DNA of 64,000 nt from Allobosea lupini (GTDB lineage: Bacteria > Pseudomonadota > Alphaproteobacteria > Rhizobiales > Beijerinckiaceae): positions 434,001 through 498,000 of the forward strand of contig NZ_FOAN01000003.1 in the NCBI RefSeq assembly GCF_900109525.1, read 5' to 3'. Position 1 is the first letter of the stretch. Each line of letters opens with the position of its first letter. Shown in pieces: positions 1 through 9,188 of the stretch. Below the pieces are notes generated by a model. That model searched no databases and was not told the origin of the DNA. It saw only the letters and a list, made by a program, of their open reading frames with translations. The position numbers and the translations under genes were made by a program.

Positions 1-204
1 CTGGCTGACCGCATCGTGGTGATGCAGCCTAGGCCCGGCCGCATCTTCGACGAGCTCGACAATCCGCTGGCCCGCCCGCGCGACCGGCTCTCGCCGGCCT
101 TCGAGGCGACCAAGCGCGAGGCGCTGCGCACGCTCGACCGCTCGCTTACCGACAGCGAGCCACGCCAGCACAAGGCGGCCGAGAGCGCCGGCATGTGGTG
201 GTAG
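1..204 (+). CDS. ABC transporter ATP-binding protein, nitrate/sulfonate/taurine type (3' end only)
   Basis: The frame is open from base 1, so only the last 67 codons are present. They start in the region after the H-loop (LADRIVVM), which is typical of NrtD/SsuB/TauB-family ATPases, and continue into the family's short C-terminal tail. The catalytic motifs lie outside the window. The tail aligns without gaps to the tail of the next gene (LADRIVVM against LADRILVL, then DNPLARPR against DNLLARPR), so the two look like paralogues. The substrate cannot be told from this fragment. Confidence 0.75.
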   Translation: MADRIVVMQPRPGRIFDELDNPLARPRDRLSPAFEATKREALRTLDRSLTDSEPRQHKAAESAGMWW

Positions 205-310
205 CGACCGTTTGACAAAACGGACGCTCAGACCTTATGAAAGGACACGCGCCGATTTGAGCCTCAGCTTGCGGGCGCGAAACAAATGCAGCTAAAGCGC
301 GGGACGACGG

Positions 311-328
311 GACGGCCGCAAGGCCGTC
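311..328. repeat. Small GNRA-capped hairpin in the leader of the next gene
   Basis: GACGGCC and GGCCGTC form a perfect 7-bp stem around a GCAA loop, 38 bases before the ATG at 366. No T-run follows on either strand, so it is not a convincing intrinsic terminator. It may be a leader structure or chance in GC-rich sequence. Confidence 0.3.
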
Positions 329-365
329 GGCGCTCCTTCCGCCTTGTCTATGGATGGAGCCAGTT

Positions 366-1076
366 ATGTCGGCCGATCTTCACGATCTTCCCCGTTCTCA
401 CGATCACGCCCTGTCACGTCCCGCTGCGGGCGAGGTCGTCGCGCTGCTCGGCACTCCCGAGGTGCGCGCGCTGGCCCTGCGTGGGTTCGCCGGCCTGAGG
501 GCTGACGAAGGAACGGTGCCGACTGCCGGGATCGGCCTGCTCTGTGCCCGGCCGCGCTTCTTCCCCTGGCTCGATCTCGCCGAGAACCTCGCCTTTGCCT
601 TGCCCAAAGCCACACCGTTCGAGCGCGAGGGCCTGATCGCCAACGTGCTGGTCCGCGTCGGTCTTGCTGCGCAGGCGACGCAGCGGCCCGGGACGCTCTC
701 GCCGGAAGAGCTGCTGCGGCTCGCCATTGCCCGCCTGCTGCTGGTGAGGCCGCGCCTGCTGCTGATCGACGAGCCCTTCGCAACGCTCGACACAGAGGCG
801 CGCGACCGGCTCGCGGCCTTCCTGCCTGAGCTCTGTACGCAGGGGCGTCCGGCCGTCGTCATCGCCACCGGCTCGGTCGAGGATGCCCTGCGCCTCGCCG
901 ACCGCATCCTCGTCCTGCCGCAGCAGCCGGGCCCGGTCGCCTTCAGCCTCGACAACCTCCTCGCCCGCCCGCGCGAGGAGGGTTCGGTCGGCTTCGTCGC
1001 CTTGCGCCGCGAATTGCGCCGGGCGCTCGACAAGGAAGTCCGGCATGCCGCGCCGGAGGTGGAGGCAGCGGCCTGA
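366..1076 (+). CDS. Degenerate ABC transporter ATPase-like protein (Walker A lost)
   Basis: This is a 236-residue protein with the fold signature of NrtD/SsuB-type ATPases but most catalytic motifs gone. Walker B is intact (LLLIDEPFATLD). The P-loop position reads GTPEVRALALRG with no GKS/T. The signature LSGGxxQR reads LSPEELLR, and the H-loop histidine is replaced (IATGSVEDAL instead of the usual THDxxEAL). The Q-loop region RFFPWLDLAENL is still recognisable. The ATG at 366 was chosen over one at 354 because GGAG lies 6 bases before it. It probably pairs with the intact paralogue just upstream and could be a regulatory or structural subunit. ATP hydrolysis is unlikely. Confidence 0.75.
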   Translation: MSADLHDLPRSHDHALSRPAAGEVVALLGTPEVRALALRGFAGLRADEGTVPTAGIGLLCARPRFFPWLDLAENLAFALPKATPFEREGLIANVLVRVGLAAQATQRPGTLSPEELLRLAIARLLLVRPRLLLIDEPFATLDTEARDRLAAFLPELCTQGRPAVVIATGSVEDALRLADRILVLPQQPGPVAFSLDNLLARPREEGSVGFVALRRELRRALDKEVRHAAPEVEAAA

Positions 1077-1121
1077 ACCGGCTAGACAGGCCGCGAACCG
1101 TTTCTGCCAGGGATCACGATC

Positions 1122-1631
1122 ATGGACGTCACCGCGCTGCGCGCTCTGCAGGCTCCGCTCAAGGACAAGTATCGTGAGGCGCCCGATGCGGCGGTGATCA
1201 CGCTGAAAGCAAAAGGCGAACTCGACGACCAGCACATCGCCTGCAAGGTCGAAACCGGCCGGGCGATTGCGCTTGCCGGCCTCCATCCTGCCACCGGCGG
1301 CTCCGGCGCCGAGCTCTGCTCCGGCGACATGCTGCTCGAGGCGCTGGTCGCCTGCGCCGGCGTCACGCTGAAGGCGGTCGCGACCGCGCTCGAGATCGAA
1401 TTGAAGAAGGGCACGGTCCGGGCCGAGGGCGATCTCGACTTCCGCGGCACGCTCGGCGTCGCCAAGGACGCCGCGGTCGGCTTCAAGGCGATCCGCCTGT
1501 CCTTCGATGTCGAGACCGATGCGCCTCAGGACAAGCTCGACACGCTGCTCAAGCTGACCGAGCGCTACTGCGTCGTCTTCCAGACGCTCAATGTGAAGCC
1601 GGAGCTCTCGGCGAATCTCGCGCGGGCCTGA
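1122..1631 (+). CDS. OsmC family protein
   Basis: This is a 169-residue cytoplasmic protein of the OsmC/Ohr superfamily, thiol-dependent peroxidases. The two conserved cysteines are visible, one in LVACAGVTLKA at the start of the central helix and one in ERYCVVFQTL. The second lacks the VCP context of true Ohr proteins, so OsmC-like or YhfA-like is the safer label. The stop codon directly abuts the stop codon of the convergent MFS gene with no base between. Substrate and regulation cannot be read from the sequence. Confidence 0.85.
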   Translation: MDVTALRALQAPLKDKYREAPDAAVITLKAKGELDDQHIACKVETGRAIALAGLHPATGGSGAELCSGDMLLEALVACAGVTLKAVATALEIELKKGTVRAEGDLDFRGTLGVAKDAAVGFKAIRLSFDVETDAPQDKLDTLLKLTERYCVVFQTLNVKPELSANLARA

Positions 1632-2873
1632 TCAGGCCGGCAGCGGGCGCGGCGACCCATCCGCCTCCGTCGCTTCCGGTTCCTGCGAAATCGGCGCCGT
1701 CATCGGGTCGATGATCGCGAAGGGGCGCTCCGACATCTGTTCGGGCGCGGCGCGCTGGCGGATGCGCAGTGCCGCCATGGCTGCGAGCAGCGCGCTGATC
1801 GCAGCCATGAAATAGAGCAGCCCGTTGATGTCGAGCCGCGCCATCACCTGGGCGCCAAGCAGCGGGCCGAGCGCCGAGCCGATGCCGCTGACCAGGATCA
1901 GCCGGCCGCTGACGGCGACGACGCGGTCCTGCGGCATGCGGTCGAGCGCATGGGCGACGCAGACCGGATAGAGCGTCGACATGAACCCCCCGAGCAGGGC
2001 GGCGACCGGCAGCACCGCGCCGAGATGGCGCGGAACCAGATCGAGCGCGACGGCAGCCACCGAGAAGCCGAGCGCCAGTCCCGCCAGCACGATGCGGCGG
2101 TCGCCGCGATCGGAGAGGCGGCCGACCGGGACCTGGAAGGCGAAGCCGCCGAGCACCGCGACCAGCATGAACAGCGCGATCGTCTCCTGCGGGATGGCAT
2201 TGCGCGCCATCCAGGCCGGGAACAGCGCATAGAAGGCGCTGCTGATCATGCCGGCGATGACGCAACCGATCACTGAGATCGGCGCCTGCCGTGTCAGTTC
2301 GCCATAGGGCAGCGAGGCCTCCGCTGGCAGCGTCGGCGCTTCCGCGCGGGTCGTGCTGACCATCACCAGCGCCAGCGCGAACAGCGCGACTATGATGTTG
2401 AACGGGGTTGCGGTCTCGACCGGGAGCTTGCCGATCAGCAATTGGCCCGCCGCCAGCGCCAGGAAGGTGCCGACCATGTAGATCGAGAAGATGCGGCCGC
2501 GCTGCTCGGGCGGAGCCTTGGCGTTGAGCCAGCTCTCGGTGGTGATGAACAGGCCGACACAGCCCAGGCCAATCGCCATTCGGCACGCGATCCAGCCCAC
2601 CGGTGAGACGAAGAGCGGCATCGCCGACGTTCCGACCACGACCATGCCGGCGAAGGCGGCATAAGCCCGGATATGGCCGATGCGCTGGATCACCTGCCCG
2701 CACCAGACGGCGCCGATGGTGAAGCCGACGAAATAGGCGCTCAGCACGATGCCGGTGAGTGTTGGGCCGAAGCCCTCATTCGTCAGCCGCAACGACAGGA
2801 ACGTGTTGAAGAAGCCGTTGGCGAGCTGAACGAGGCTCGTCGCGGCGATGAGCGTTCCGATCTGAACGAGCAA
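1632..2873 (-). CDS. MFS transporter, YcaD-like
   Basis: This 413-residue inner-membrane protein has about twelve hydrophobic segments and MFS loop signatures, including GRLSDRGDRR between TM8 and TM9 and WLNAKAPPEQRGRIFS in the central part. The N-terminal half with TTESWLNA resembles the YcaD/TC 2.A.1.26 group of major facilitators. The last 40 residues form a polar cytoplasmic tail. It lies downstream of rmuC on the same strand with a 95-base gap. The substrate is unknown. Confidence 0.85.
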   Translation of the reverse strand: MLVQIGTLIAATSLVQLANGFFNTFLSLRLTNEGFGPTLTGIVLSAYFVGFTIGAVWCGQVIQRIGHIRAYAAFAGMVVVGTSAMPLFVSPVGWIACRMAIGLGCVGLFITTESWLNAKAPPEQRGRIFSIYMVGTFLALAAGQLLIGKLPVETATPFNIIVALFALALVMVSTTRAEAPTLPAEASLPYGELTRQAPISVIGCVIAGMISSAFYALFPAWMARNAIPQETIALFMLVAVLGGFAFQVPVGRLSDRGDRRIVLAGLALGFSVAAVALDLVPRHLGAVLPVAALLGGFMSTLYPVCVAHALDRMPQDRVVAVSGRLILVSGIGSALGPLLGAQVMARLDINGLLYFMAAISALLAAMAALRIRQRAAPEQMSERPFAIIDPMTAPISQEPEATEADGSPRPLPA

Positions 2874-2968
2874 GGGTCACGGCCTCCGGTGCAGTCTGGG
2901 AAGGCCTGCAACTCAACGCCGGAATGTGATCTCGCCATGGCGACCGGGAGGAATAGCAGCGCGCCGCG

Positions 2969-4153
2969 TCACTCCGCCGCCTTCAGCTTCACCGCCTTGG
3001 CGAAGGGCAGCTGCGGCTCGTTCGGACTGGCGTCGTCGAATTCTAGCGCCCCGATCCGCTCGGCCCGGCCGGTGACCTTGCCGGCCGATGTCCTGATCTG
3101 GGCGACGTCGTACTGCGCCTGGCGGAAATGGCTGTCGAGCTTGTCGACGCGTTCGCCGAGCCGGCGGACATCGTCGAGCAGCTTGCCGACTTCGGCCTGG
3201 ATCACCTGCGCTTCCTCGCGCATGCGGGCATCGCGCACCAGCGACTGCATCAATTGGATCGCTAGCGCCAGCAGCGAGGGCGAGACGATCATCACCCGCG
3301 CCCGGTGCGCCTTCTGGATGATGTCGTCGAAATGCTCGTGCAGGTCGGCGTAAATCGCCTCCGACGGCACGAAGAGCAGCGCCATATCCTGCGTCTCGCC
3401 CGGCAGGAAATAGCGCTCGGCGATGTCCTTGACATGCTGGCCGACATCGGCGCGCACCCGTGCCGACGCGTGCTTCTTCGCCTCCTCGCCGCGTGCCTCG
3501 CGCAGCATGGTGAAGCTCTCCAGCGGAAACTTGGCATCGATGACGAGGCCGCGCCCGTCGCCCGGCAGGGTGACCAGGCAGTCCGGGCGCTTGCCGGTCG
3601 AGAGCGTTGGTTGAAACGAAAAGAAAGCCGCTGGAAGACCGTCGCGGATGATCGCCTCCATCCGGCCCTGGCCATAGGCGCCGCGCGCCTGCTTGTTGGC
3701 GAGCACGTCCTTCAGCGTCACCACCTCGCCGGTGAGCTCGGTCAGGTTCTTCTGGGCGTTGTCGATGACGGCGAGGCGCTCCTGCAGCCTGCCGAGGCTC
3801 TCATTGGTCTGGCGGACATTCTGCTCCAGCCCGGCGCCGACCTGCTGGCGCAGGCCGTCCATCCGTTCGGCCATGATCCGGGCAAGGTCGCCCTGCCGGG
3901 TCGAGAGGATCTCGGCCATGGTCTGCATGCGGCCGCTGAGTTCGGCCTGCTGCCGGTTCATCTCGGCGACCTTGTCGTCCATCTCACGGGCGCGCTCGGC
4001 CGCCATCGCCGCCTCGATCTCGCGCCGGCGCGCCGCGCGCCAGGACGAGAGCAGCGCCAGGACAAGCAGGAGGAGCGTCAGACCGGCGAAGCCGAAGGCG
4101 GCTTCGGCCCAGCTCACGGGACGCTCCAGCAGGACGAAGGCGATCTGGTTCAT
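2969..4153 (-). CDS. rmuC: DNA recombination protein RmuC
   Basis: This 394-residue protein has one N-terminal transmembrane segment (about residues 20-38) and a long alpha-helical, coiled-coil-like region rich in E, R and Q (about 40-140). The conserved RmuC nuclease-like domain follows, recognisable from ARGAYGQGRMEAIIRDGLP, KRPDCLVTLPG and LVIDAKFPLESF. The acidic-lysine core (IDAKFP) matches the PD-(D/E)XK-like fold of the family. RmuC limits recombination at inverted repeats and acts in DNA quality control. It diverges from def, a common arrangement in Hyphomicrobiales. Confidence 0.93.
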   Translation of the reverse strand: MNQIAFVLLERPVSWAEAAFGFAGLTLLLLVLALLSSWRAARRREIEAAMAAERAREMDDKVAEMNRQQAELSGRMQTMAEILSTRQGDLARIMAERMDGLRQQVGAGLEQNVRQTNESLGRLQERLAVIDNAQKNLTELTGEVVTLKDVLANKQARGAYGQGRMEAIIRDGLPAAFFSFQPTLSTGKRPDCLVTLPGDGRGLVIDAKFPLESFTMLREARGEEAKKHASARVRADVGQHVKDIAERYFLPGETQDMALLFVPSEAIYADLHEHFDDIIQKAHRARVMIVSPSLLALAIQLMQSLVRDARMREEAQVIQAEVGKLLDDVRRLGERVDKLDSHFRQAQYDVAQIRTSAGKVTGRAERIGALEFDDASPNEPQLPFAKAVKLKAAE

Positions 4154-4189
4154 GCCGCAAGCCTACACCATCCAGGCCGCAAATCTAGA

Positions 4190-4233
4190 ACATAAGCGGA
4201 ACAGTTTGACCGTTTCGTCACAAGCGCTTATGT
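4190..4233. promoter_or_regulatory. Inverted repeat in the rmuC/def divergent region
   Basis: ACATAAGCG (4190-4198) and CGCTTATGT (4225-4233) are perfect 9-bp inverted arms separated by 26 bases, in the 114-base region between the divergent rmuC and def starts. Placement suits an operator or a cruciform-forming site. No regulator can be named. Confidence 0.35.
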
Positions 4234-4267
4234 CGCGGCAACTCCTGAAAACGTCCCAGAGCGCCCT

Positions 4268-4801
4268 ATGGCCATCCGCCCCCTCGTCATCCTGCCCGAC
4301 TCGATGCTGCGCAAGGTCTCCGCGCCGATCGACGACATCACGCCGGAGATCCGCAAGCTGGCGGACGACATGCTGGAGACGATGTACGACGCGCCGGGAA
4401 TCGGCCTTGCCGCGATCCAGATCGGCGAGCCGGTCCGGCTGGTCACCATCGACGTCTCGAAGAAGGCGGAAGAAGGCGAGGAACAGAAGCGCGAGCCGCT
4501 GGTCTTCATCAATCCCGAGGTGACCTGGCGCTCGGAGGAGCTGAGCTCCTATGAGGAAGGTTGCCTCTCGATTCCCGAATATTACGAGGAGGTCGAGCGG
4601 CCGGCGCGCGTCAAGGTCAGCTATCGCGATCTCGACGGCAAGGCGCAGGAGATCGAGGCCGACGGCCTGCTCGCCACCTGCCTGCAGCACGAGATCGACC
4701 ATCTCAACGGCGTGCTCTTCATCGACTATCTGTCACGGCTGAAGCGCGACCGGGTCAACAAGCGCTTCGCCAAGGCGGCGAAACGGGAGAGCGCGGCCTG
4801 A
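4268..4801 (+). CDS. def: Peptide deformylase
   Basis: This 177-residue enzyme removes the N-formyl group from nascent polypeptides. All three family motifs are present: [10 protein letters not shown] (motif 1, GxGLAAxQ), EGCLSIP (motif 2, metal-binding Cys) and QHEIDHLNG (motif 3, HExxH with two metal ligands and the catalytic Glu). Length is normal for the bacterial type I enzyme. It lies 19 bases upstream of fmt, which attaches the formyl group that this enzyme later removes, the usual def-fmt pairing. Confidence 0.97.
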   Translation: MAIRPLVILPDSMLRKVSAPIDDITPEIRKLADDMLETMYDAPGIGLAAIQIGEPVRLVTIDVSKKAEEGEEQKREPLVFINPEVTWRSEELSSYEEGCLSIPEYYEEVERPARVKVSYRDLDGKAQEIEADGLLATCLQHEIDHLNGVLFIDYLSRLKRDRVNKRFAKAAKRESAA

Positions 4802-4820
4802 CCGGCCGGGGCAAAACATT

Positions 4821-5750
4821 ATGAGCTTGCGCGTCATCTTCATGGGCACGCCGGATTTCGCCGTGCCCACCTTGACCGAGATCATCGGCCAGGGCCACGA
4901 GGTCGTCTCCGTCTATACCCGTGCTCCGGCGCCGGCCGGGCGCGGCATGGAACTGCGGCCCTCGCCAGTCCAGGTCACGGCCGAGCGCTTCGGCATCCCG
5001 GTGTTCTCGCCGAAGACGCTGAAGACCGCCGAGGCGGCCGAGGTCATGGCCTCGCACGAGGCCGACGTCGCCGTCGTCGTCGCCTATGGCCTGATCCTGC
5101 CCAGGGCGATCCTGGAGGCGCCGGAACTCGGCTGCCTCAATCTGCACGCTTCGCTGCTGCCGCGCTGGCGCGGCGCCGCACCGATCCAGCGCGCCATCAT
5201 GGCGGGCGACGCCGAAACCGGCGTCTGCGTCATGAAGATGGAGGAGGGGCTGGATACCGGCCCGGTCGCCATGGTCGAGCGGCTTGCGATCGACGGCAAC
5301 GCCACGGCCGGCGACATGCATGACCGGCTCGCCGGCCTCGGCGCCGACCTGATGGTCCGGGCGCTCGCCGCCCTCAGCCGCGGTGGCCTGCGCTTCACGT
5401 CGCAGGCGGAAGAGGGCGTGACCTATGCCAGCAAGATCGGCAATGACGAGGCAAGGCTGAGCTGGAACCGGCCGGCGCAGCAGGTTCACGACGTCGTGCG
5501 CGGCCTCTCGCCCTTCCCCGGCGCCTTCGTCGAGGTCGATCTCGGCAAGGGACCGGAGCGGTTGAAGCTCTTGCGCACCGCGCGCGCCGGCGGCGCGGCC
5601 GAGCCGGGCACGCTGCTCGACGACGAGGGCACCATCGCCTGCGCGGTCGGGGCGGTGAAGCTGCTCCAGGTCCAGCGCGCCGGAAAGGGGCCGATGAGCG
5701 CCCAGGAGTTCCTGCGCGGGGCGCGGCTCTCGGCGGGCGCGAAGCTCTAG
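4821..5750 (+). CDS. fmt: Methionyl-tRNA formyltransferase
   Basis: This 309-residue enzyme transfers the formyl group of N10-formyltetrahydrofolate to initiator Met-tRNA. The start [10 protein letters not shown], the folate-site motif [15 protein letters not shown] and the following EEGLDTGPV are diagnostic. The C-terminal tRNA-binding domain begins near residue 205 ([13 protein letters not shown]). It forms a translation-initiation operon with def. truA follows after a 130-base gap full of hairpins. Confidence 0.97.
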   Translation: MSLRVIFMGTPDFAVPTLTEIIGQGHEVVSVYTRAPAPAGRGMELRPSPVQVTAERFGIPVFSPKTLKTAEAAEVMASHEADVAVVVAYGLILPRAILEAPELGCLNLHASLLPRWRGAAPIQRAIMAGDAETGVCVMKMEEGLDTGPVAMVERLAIDGNATAGDMHDRLAGLGADLMVRALAALSRGGLRFTSQAEEGVTYASKIGNDEARLSWNRPAQQVHDVVRGLSPFPGAFVEVDLGKGPERLKLLRTARAGGAAEPGTLLDDEGTIACAVGAVKLLQVQRAGKGPMSAQEFLRGARLSAGAKL

Positions 5751-5870
5751 TACCGGGAGGCATTGAAAATGGCTCCCGGTATTCCGTATGTGGATTTCTA
5801 CAGCCGAAGGCTGTGTTTGAGAAATTCACATTGGATCAACGGCCTGACGCGTCAGCGTCACTGGCCGTTG
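5751..5870. repeat. Three consecutive hairpins between fmt and truA
   Basis: Three inverted repeats fill this gap. TACCGGGAG/CTCCCGGTA (5751-5759 and 5773-5781) starts right after the fmt stop. The second, 5790-5829, has ACAGCC/GGCTGT (5800-5814) nested in GTGGATTTCT/AGAAATTCAC. The third, 5837-5870, has CAACGGCC/GGCCGTTG enclosing TGACGC/GCGTCA. None is followed by a clear T-run, so processing, translational control or a repetitive palindrome are more likely than simple termination. The third ends 10 bases before the truA start and could hide its ribosome-binding site. Confidence 0.6.
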
Positions 5871-5880
5871 GGATAAGTCT

Positions 5881-6618
5881 ATGCCCCGTTACAAGCTCGT
5901 CATCGAATATGACGGCACGCCCTTCTCAGGCTGGCAGCGCCAGCTTAATGGGCCGTCCGTGCAACAGAGTGTCGAGGAGGCGATCGAAGCCTTCTGCGGC
6001 CATGCCGTGCGCCTGCATTGCGCCGGGCGCACCGATGCCGGTGTCCACGCCACCCATCAGGTTGCCCATGTCGATCTCGACAAGGAGTGGCGCACCGACG
6101 TCGTGCGCGACGCCAGCAATGCGAGGCTGAAGCGCCTGCCGGTGGCGGTGCTGAGCGCGCAGGCGGTGCCCGAAACCTTCGATGCCCGCATCTCGGCGAC
6201 GCGGCGCTACTACATCTACCGCATCCTCGATCGGCGCGCGCAGCCGGCCCTCGATGCAAACCGGGTCTGGCATGTCCCCGTCAAGCTCGACCATGAGGCG
6301 ATGGACCGCGCCGCCAAGGCACTGATCGGCCATCACGACTTCACCACCTTCCGCGCTGCCGAATGCCAGGCCAATGGCCCAATGCGCACGCTCGACCGGT
6401 TCGATTGCCGGCGCGAGGGGGCCGAGATCGTGGCTTACGTCCATGCCCGCTCCTTCCTGCATCACCAGGTCCGCTCCATGGTCGGTTGCCTCAAGATGGT
6501 CGGCATGGGGCGCTGGCCGGAGAACAAGGTCGGCAAGGTGCTGGCGGCACGCGACCGCTCGCAGTGCGCCGCGCTGGCGCCGCCCTGCGGGCTTTATCTG
6601 GCAGGCGTGGATTACTGA
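5881..6618 (+). CDS. truA: tRNA pseudouridine(38-40) synthase TruA
   Basis: This 245-residue enzyme isomerises uridines 38-40 of the tRNA anticodon stem-loop. The start YKLVIEYDGTPFSGWQRQ and the catalytic motif GRTDAGVHATHQVAH, with the active-site Asp, are textbook TruA. The C-terminal half contains FTTFRAAECQ and FLHHQVRSMVG. Length is normal. The RBS GGATAAG lies just after a strong hairpin, so initiation may depend on that structure. Confidence 0.97.
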   Translation: MPRYKLVIEYDGTPFSGWQRQLNGPSVQQSVEEAIEAFCGHAVRLHCAGRTDAGVHATHQVAHVDLDKEWRTDVVRDASNARLKRLPVAVLSAQAVPETFDARISATRRYYIYRILDRRAQPALDANRVWHVPVKLDHEAMDRAAKALIGHHDFTTFRAAECQANGPMRTLDRFDCRREGAEIVAYVHARSFLHHQVRSMVGCLKMVGMGRWPENKVGKVLAARDRSQCAALAPPCGLYLAGVDY

Positions 6619-6625
6619 GGCCGGC

Positions 6626-7213
6626 TCAGAACCCGGCCAACCCGAAAATCTTCAGCACCGTGTAGTCGGCAAGCACGCTGGCGCAGGCGATCGCGCCGGC
6701 AACGCCGCTCTTCGCGCCGAACGTGGCCCTGGCGACGCAATAGCGCAATCGCAGCACGATCGCGGCGAAAGCGAGGCTCTGGAAGCCGGCGATGCCGGGG
6801 TTCGACCAGCCCAACGCGAACACCGTCGCCGGCACTGCCATCAGCGCCGCCGAGAGGATGCCGGCCCAGTTCCAGGCGATGACGAAGCTGGTGAAGCGGG
6901 GGTTGCGGGTGAGACTGGGCGCGAGCCCGACCAGCAGCGCCGGAACCGCAATTATCGCCAGGATCTCCGCCGTGACGATGGCTGCGATCAGGCCCGGTGC
7001 ATCGAACAACCCGCCGCTGTTGGAGAGGCCGACGAGCGTGCGCTCGGCCGCCAGCGCCGGTATCATCGATGGCACCACCAGCACCAGCGCGAGATAGGAG
7101 CGCCAGAACCCGTCGCGGCTCAGGTCGAGATCGGGCAGGGCTTTCGCGTCGGCCCGCAGCAGGCGCCAGGAGGCAGCGAGCGATCGCGTCACATCGTCGG
7201 CAGCAAGCCTCAT
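6626..7213 (-). CDS. Hypothetical membrane protein
   Basis: I do not recognise the family with certainty. The 195-residue protein has a soluble start of about 35 residues, then four to five hydrophobic segments (about 38-55, 75-98, 108-130, 135-155, 175-192), so an integral inner-membrane protein is likely. It converges with truA with only 7 bases between the stops. A Yip1-like or DUF-type small membrane protein is possible. No catalytic motif is visible. Confidence 0.7.
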   Translation of the reverse strand: MRLAADDVTRSLAASWRLLRADAKALPDLDLSRDGFWRSYLALVLVVPSMIPALAAERTLVGLSNSGGLFDAPGLIAAIVTAEILAIIAVPALLVGLAPSLTRNPRFTSFVIAWNWAGILSAALMAVPATVFALGWSNPGIAGFQSLAFAAIVLRLRYCVARATFGAKSGVAGAIACASVLADYTVLKIFGLAGF

Positions 7214-7280
7214 GGCCCAACCCTCCGGACGTCACGGCATTAGACTTTCGTCTAAACTGTGGGCGTCAGGGTCGGTTCCG

Positions 7281-8483
7281 TCAAGCCTGCTGCGCTGCAG
7301 CGAAATAGCTCGTCAGTAAACGATGCGTGATCCGCTCCAGCGCGACGAGGTCGGCGATGGCGACCCGCTCGTCGACCTGGTGCATGGTCTGGCCGACGAC
7401 GCCGTATTCGACCACGGGGCAGTAGTCCTTGATGAAGCGGGCGTCGGAAGTGCCCCCCGTCGTTGACAGGGCCGGGCGCTTGCCGGTCTCGGCTTCGACG
7501 GCCTCGGCGGCCATCGCCACGAACGGTCCCGGCTTTGTCAGGAAGGCGACTGCGTTGGTCGGCTCGAAGCTGACCTCGTAACGCACGGTGTTGCCGGCTG
7601 CCTCGCGCAGGCGGCGCTCGATCTCGGCCGCCAGCGTCTCCGGCGTCCAGAGGTCGTTGAAGCGGATGTTGAACACGGCCCGCGCTTGCGCAGGGATGAC
7701 GTTGGTCGCGGGATTGCCGACATCGAGCGTGGTCACCTCGAGATTGCTCGGGTCGAAATGCTCGGTGCCGGCATCGAGCGGGCTTGCGTCCAGCGCCGCC
7801 AGCAGCCGGACCATGCCGCGGATCGGATTCTGGGCGAGGTGCGGATAGCCGACATGGCCCTGCACGCCCTGCACGGCGAGCTTGCCGGTCAGCGAGCCGC
7901 GCCGGCCGATCTTGATCATATCGCTCATCGCCGCCGGATTGGTAGGCTCGCCGAGGAGGCAATGGTCGAAGCGCTCCCCGCGCGCGTCGGCCCAGGCCAG
8001 CAGCTTGACCGTGCCGTTGACGGCGGGGCCTTCCTCGTCGCCGGTGACGAGGAAGGCGATCGAGCCCGGCGCATCGGGATTCTCGCGGCGATAGCGGATC
8101 GCGGCGCAGGTCATGGCGGCGAGTCCGCCCTTCATGTCGCAGGCGCCGCGGCCATAGAGCACGCCGCCTTCGATGTCCGCCGCAAAGGGATCATGCGTCC
8201 AGGCGGCGAGGTCGCCGGGCGGGACGACATCGGTATGGCCGGCAATGACGAAGACCGGGCCCTCGTTGCCGATGCGGGCATAGAGGTTCTCGATGTCCGG
8301 CATGCCAGGCTCCGAGAAAGTCGGTCGCTCGACGCTGAAGCCTTCGGCGCTCAACACGGCATCGAGCAGCGCGAGCGCGCCGCCGTCGGCCGGTGTCACC
8401 GAGGCGCAGCGCACCAGGGCCTGGGTGAGGGCGACCGGATCGGTGGGGTCAAACTCGAGTGAGGTGGGTATTTGCTGGCTCAT
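7281..8483 (-). CDS. dapE: Succinyl-diaminopimelate desuccinylase
   Basis: This 400-residue M20-family metallohydrolase makes LL-diaminopimelate for lysine and peptidoglycan. Zinc-site motifs are visible in order: [28 protein letters not shown] and GEPTN. The dimerisation domain follows (about 180-290), and the C-terminal block is [11 protein letters not shown] with [10 protein letters not shown]. It is slightly longer than the E. coli enzyme at the N-terminus. dapE next to truA, fmt and def is typical of the order. Confidence 0.95.
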   Translation of the reverse strand: MSQQIPTSLEFDPTDPVALTQALVRCASVTPADGGALALLDAVLSAEGFSVERPTFSEPGMPDIENLYARIGNEGPVFVIAGHTDVVPPGDLAAWTHDPFAADIEGGVLYGRGACDMKGGLAAMTCAAIRYRRENPDAPGSIAFLVTGDEEGPAVNGTVKLLAWADARGERFDHCLLGEPTNPAAMSDMIKIGRRGSLTGKLAVQGVQGHVGYPHLAQNPIRGMVRLLAALDASPLDAGTEHFDPSNLEVTTLDVGNPATNVIPAQARAVFNIRFNDLWTPETLAAEIERRLREAAGNTVRYEVSFEPTNAVAFLTKPGPFVAMAAEAVEAETGKRPALSTTGGTSDARFIKDYCPVVEYGVVGQTMHQVDERVAIADLVALERITHRLLTSYFAAAQQA

Positions 8484-8515
8484 CGAGCCGGTCTAGAGGC
8501 TAGCAGTGACCCTGG

Positions 8516-8938
8516 CTAGCCTCTGGCAGCCCCGCTTTGCTCCGCAAGCGGGGCGTCGCGGCCGACGCCCGGCATCAGGCCGAGGTCGATCAGCGCGACC
8601 AGCCAGGCCATCGTCGAGATCGCGATCAGCGAGGGCGCCCAGGCATAGCCGAGCAGCGGCTGGACTTCCCGCGGCAGCACGATGGCGCAGACCAGCAGGA
8701 TGCCGAACAGCGATGAGCCGCCCCGGTCGGTAGCGCGCTTGGCTGCCAGCGCCGCCCAGGGGAACAGAGCGAAGGCATTGGCGAAGGCGACGATCTTGGC
8801 GGCGGCATATTTGTCCGCGACCTGCGGCGCAGCCCACTGGACCGCCAGCAGGCAGAGGGCGAGCGCGATGCTGCCGAGCCAGAACTGGCGCAGGCCGATG
8901 CGGCCATCGAGGTCGGTGAACAGGCGGATTGCGGACAT
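8516..8938 (-). CDS. DUF805-like small membrane protein
   Basis: This 140-residue protein starts with FTDLDGRIGLRQFWLGSIAL, matching the DUF805 opening in which an aromatic-GRIGRxxFW motif leads into the first membrane helix. Three or four hydrophobic helices follow, with the polar loop AAKRATDRGGSSLFGI (the family's RxxDxG element) between them. Family function is unknown. It lies 32 bases upstream of dapE on the same strand and may be cotranscribed. Confidence 0.75.
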   Translation of the reverse strand: MSAIRLFTDLDGRIGLRQFWLGSIALALCLLAVQWAAPQVADKYAAAKIVAFANAFALFPWAALAAKRATDRGGSSLFGILLVCAIVLPREVQPLLGYAWAPSLIAISTMAWLVALIDLGLMPGVGRDAPLAEQSGAARG

Positions 8939-9118
8939 GTGTCAAGCTCCGATCCGATACCCTCGCACGCCGGGGCGCCCGAATGAAGCACATGGTGAAT
9001 AAAAGGTTAATGCCTCCGAACCGGTTGTGCCGCCAGAGAAAATGCCTGCAGAGAAAAAGCTTGAATGCTGCCGGGCGCGCCGCTAGCTGCGAAACGTTCT
9101 CCGGATTTCTAGAGCGAA

Positions 9119-9142
9119 CCATTCGGCCGGGTGGGCGAATGG
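9119..9142. repeat. Inverted repeat upstream of the RNase D gene
   Basis: CCATTCG (9119-9125) and CGAATGG (9136-9142) form a 7-bp stem with a 10-base GC-rich loop, 46 bases before the rnd start and inside the 250-base divergent region 8939-9188. It could be an operator or a leader hairpin. Nothing else stands out in that region. Confidence 0.3.
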
Positions 9143-9188
9143 CAGGTTGACTGAGCGGCGCGCGGCGCCGCCGAGCGAGGTTTTGGGC

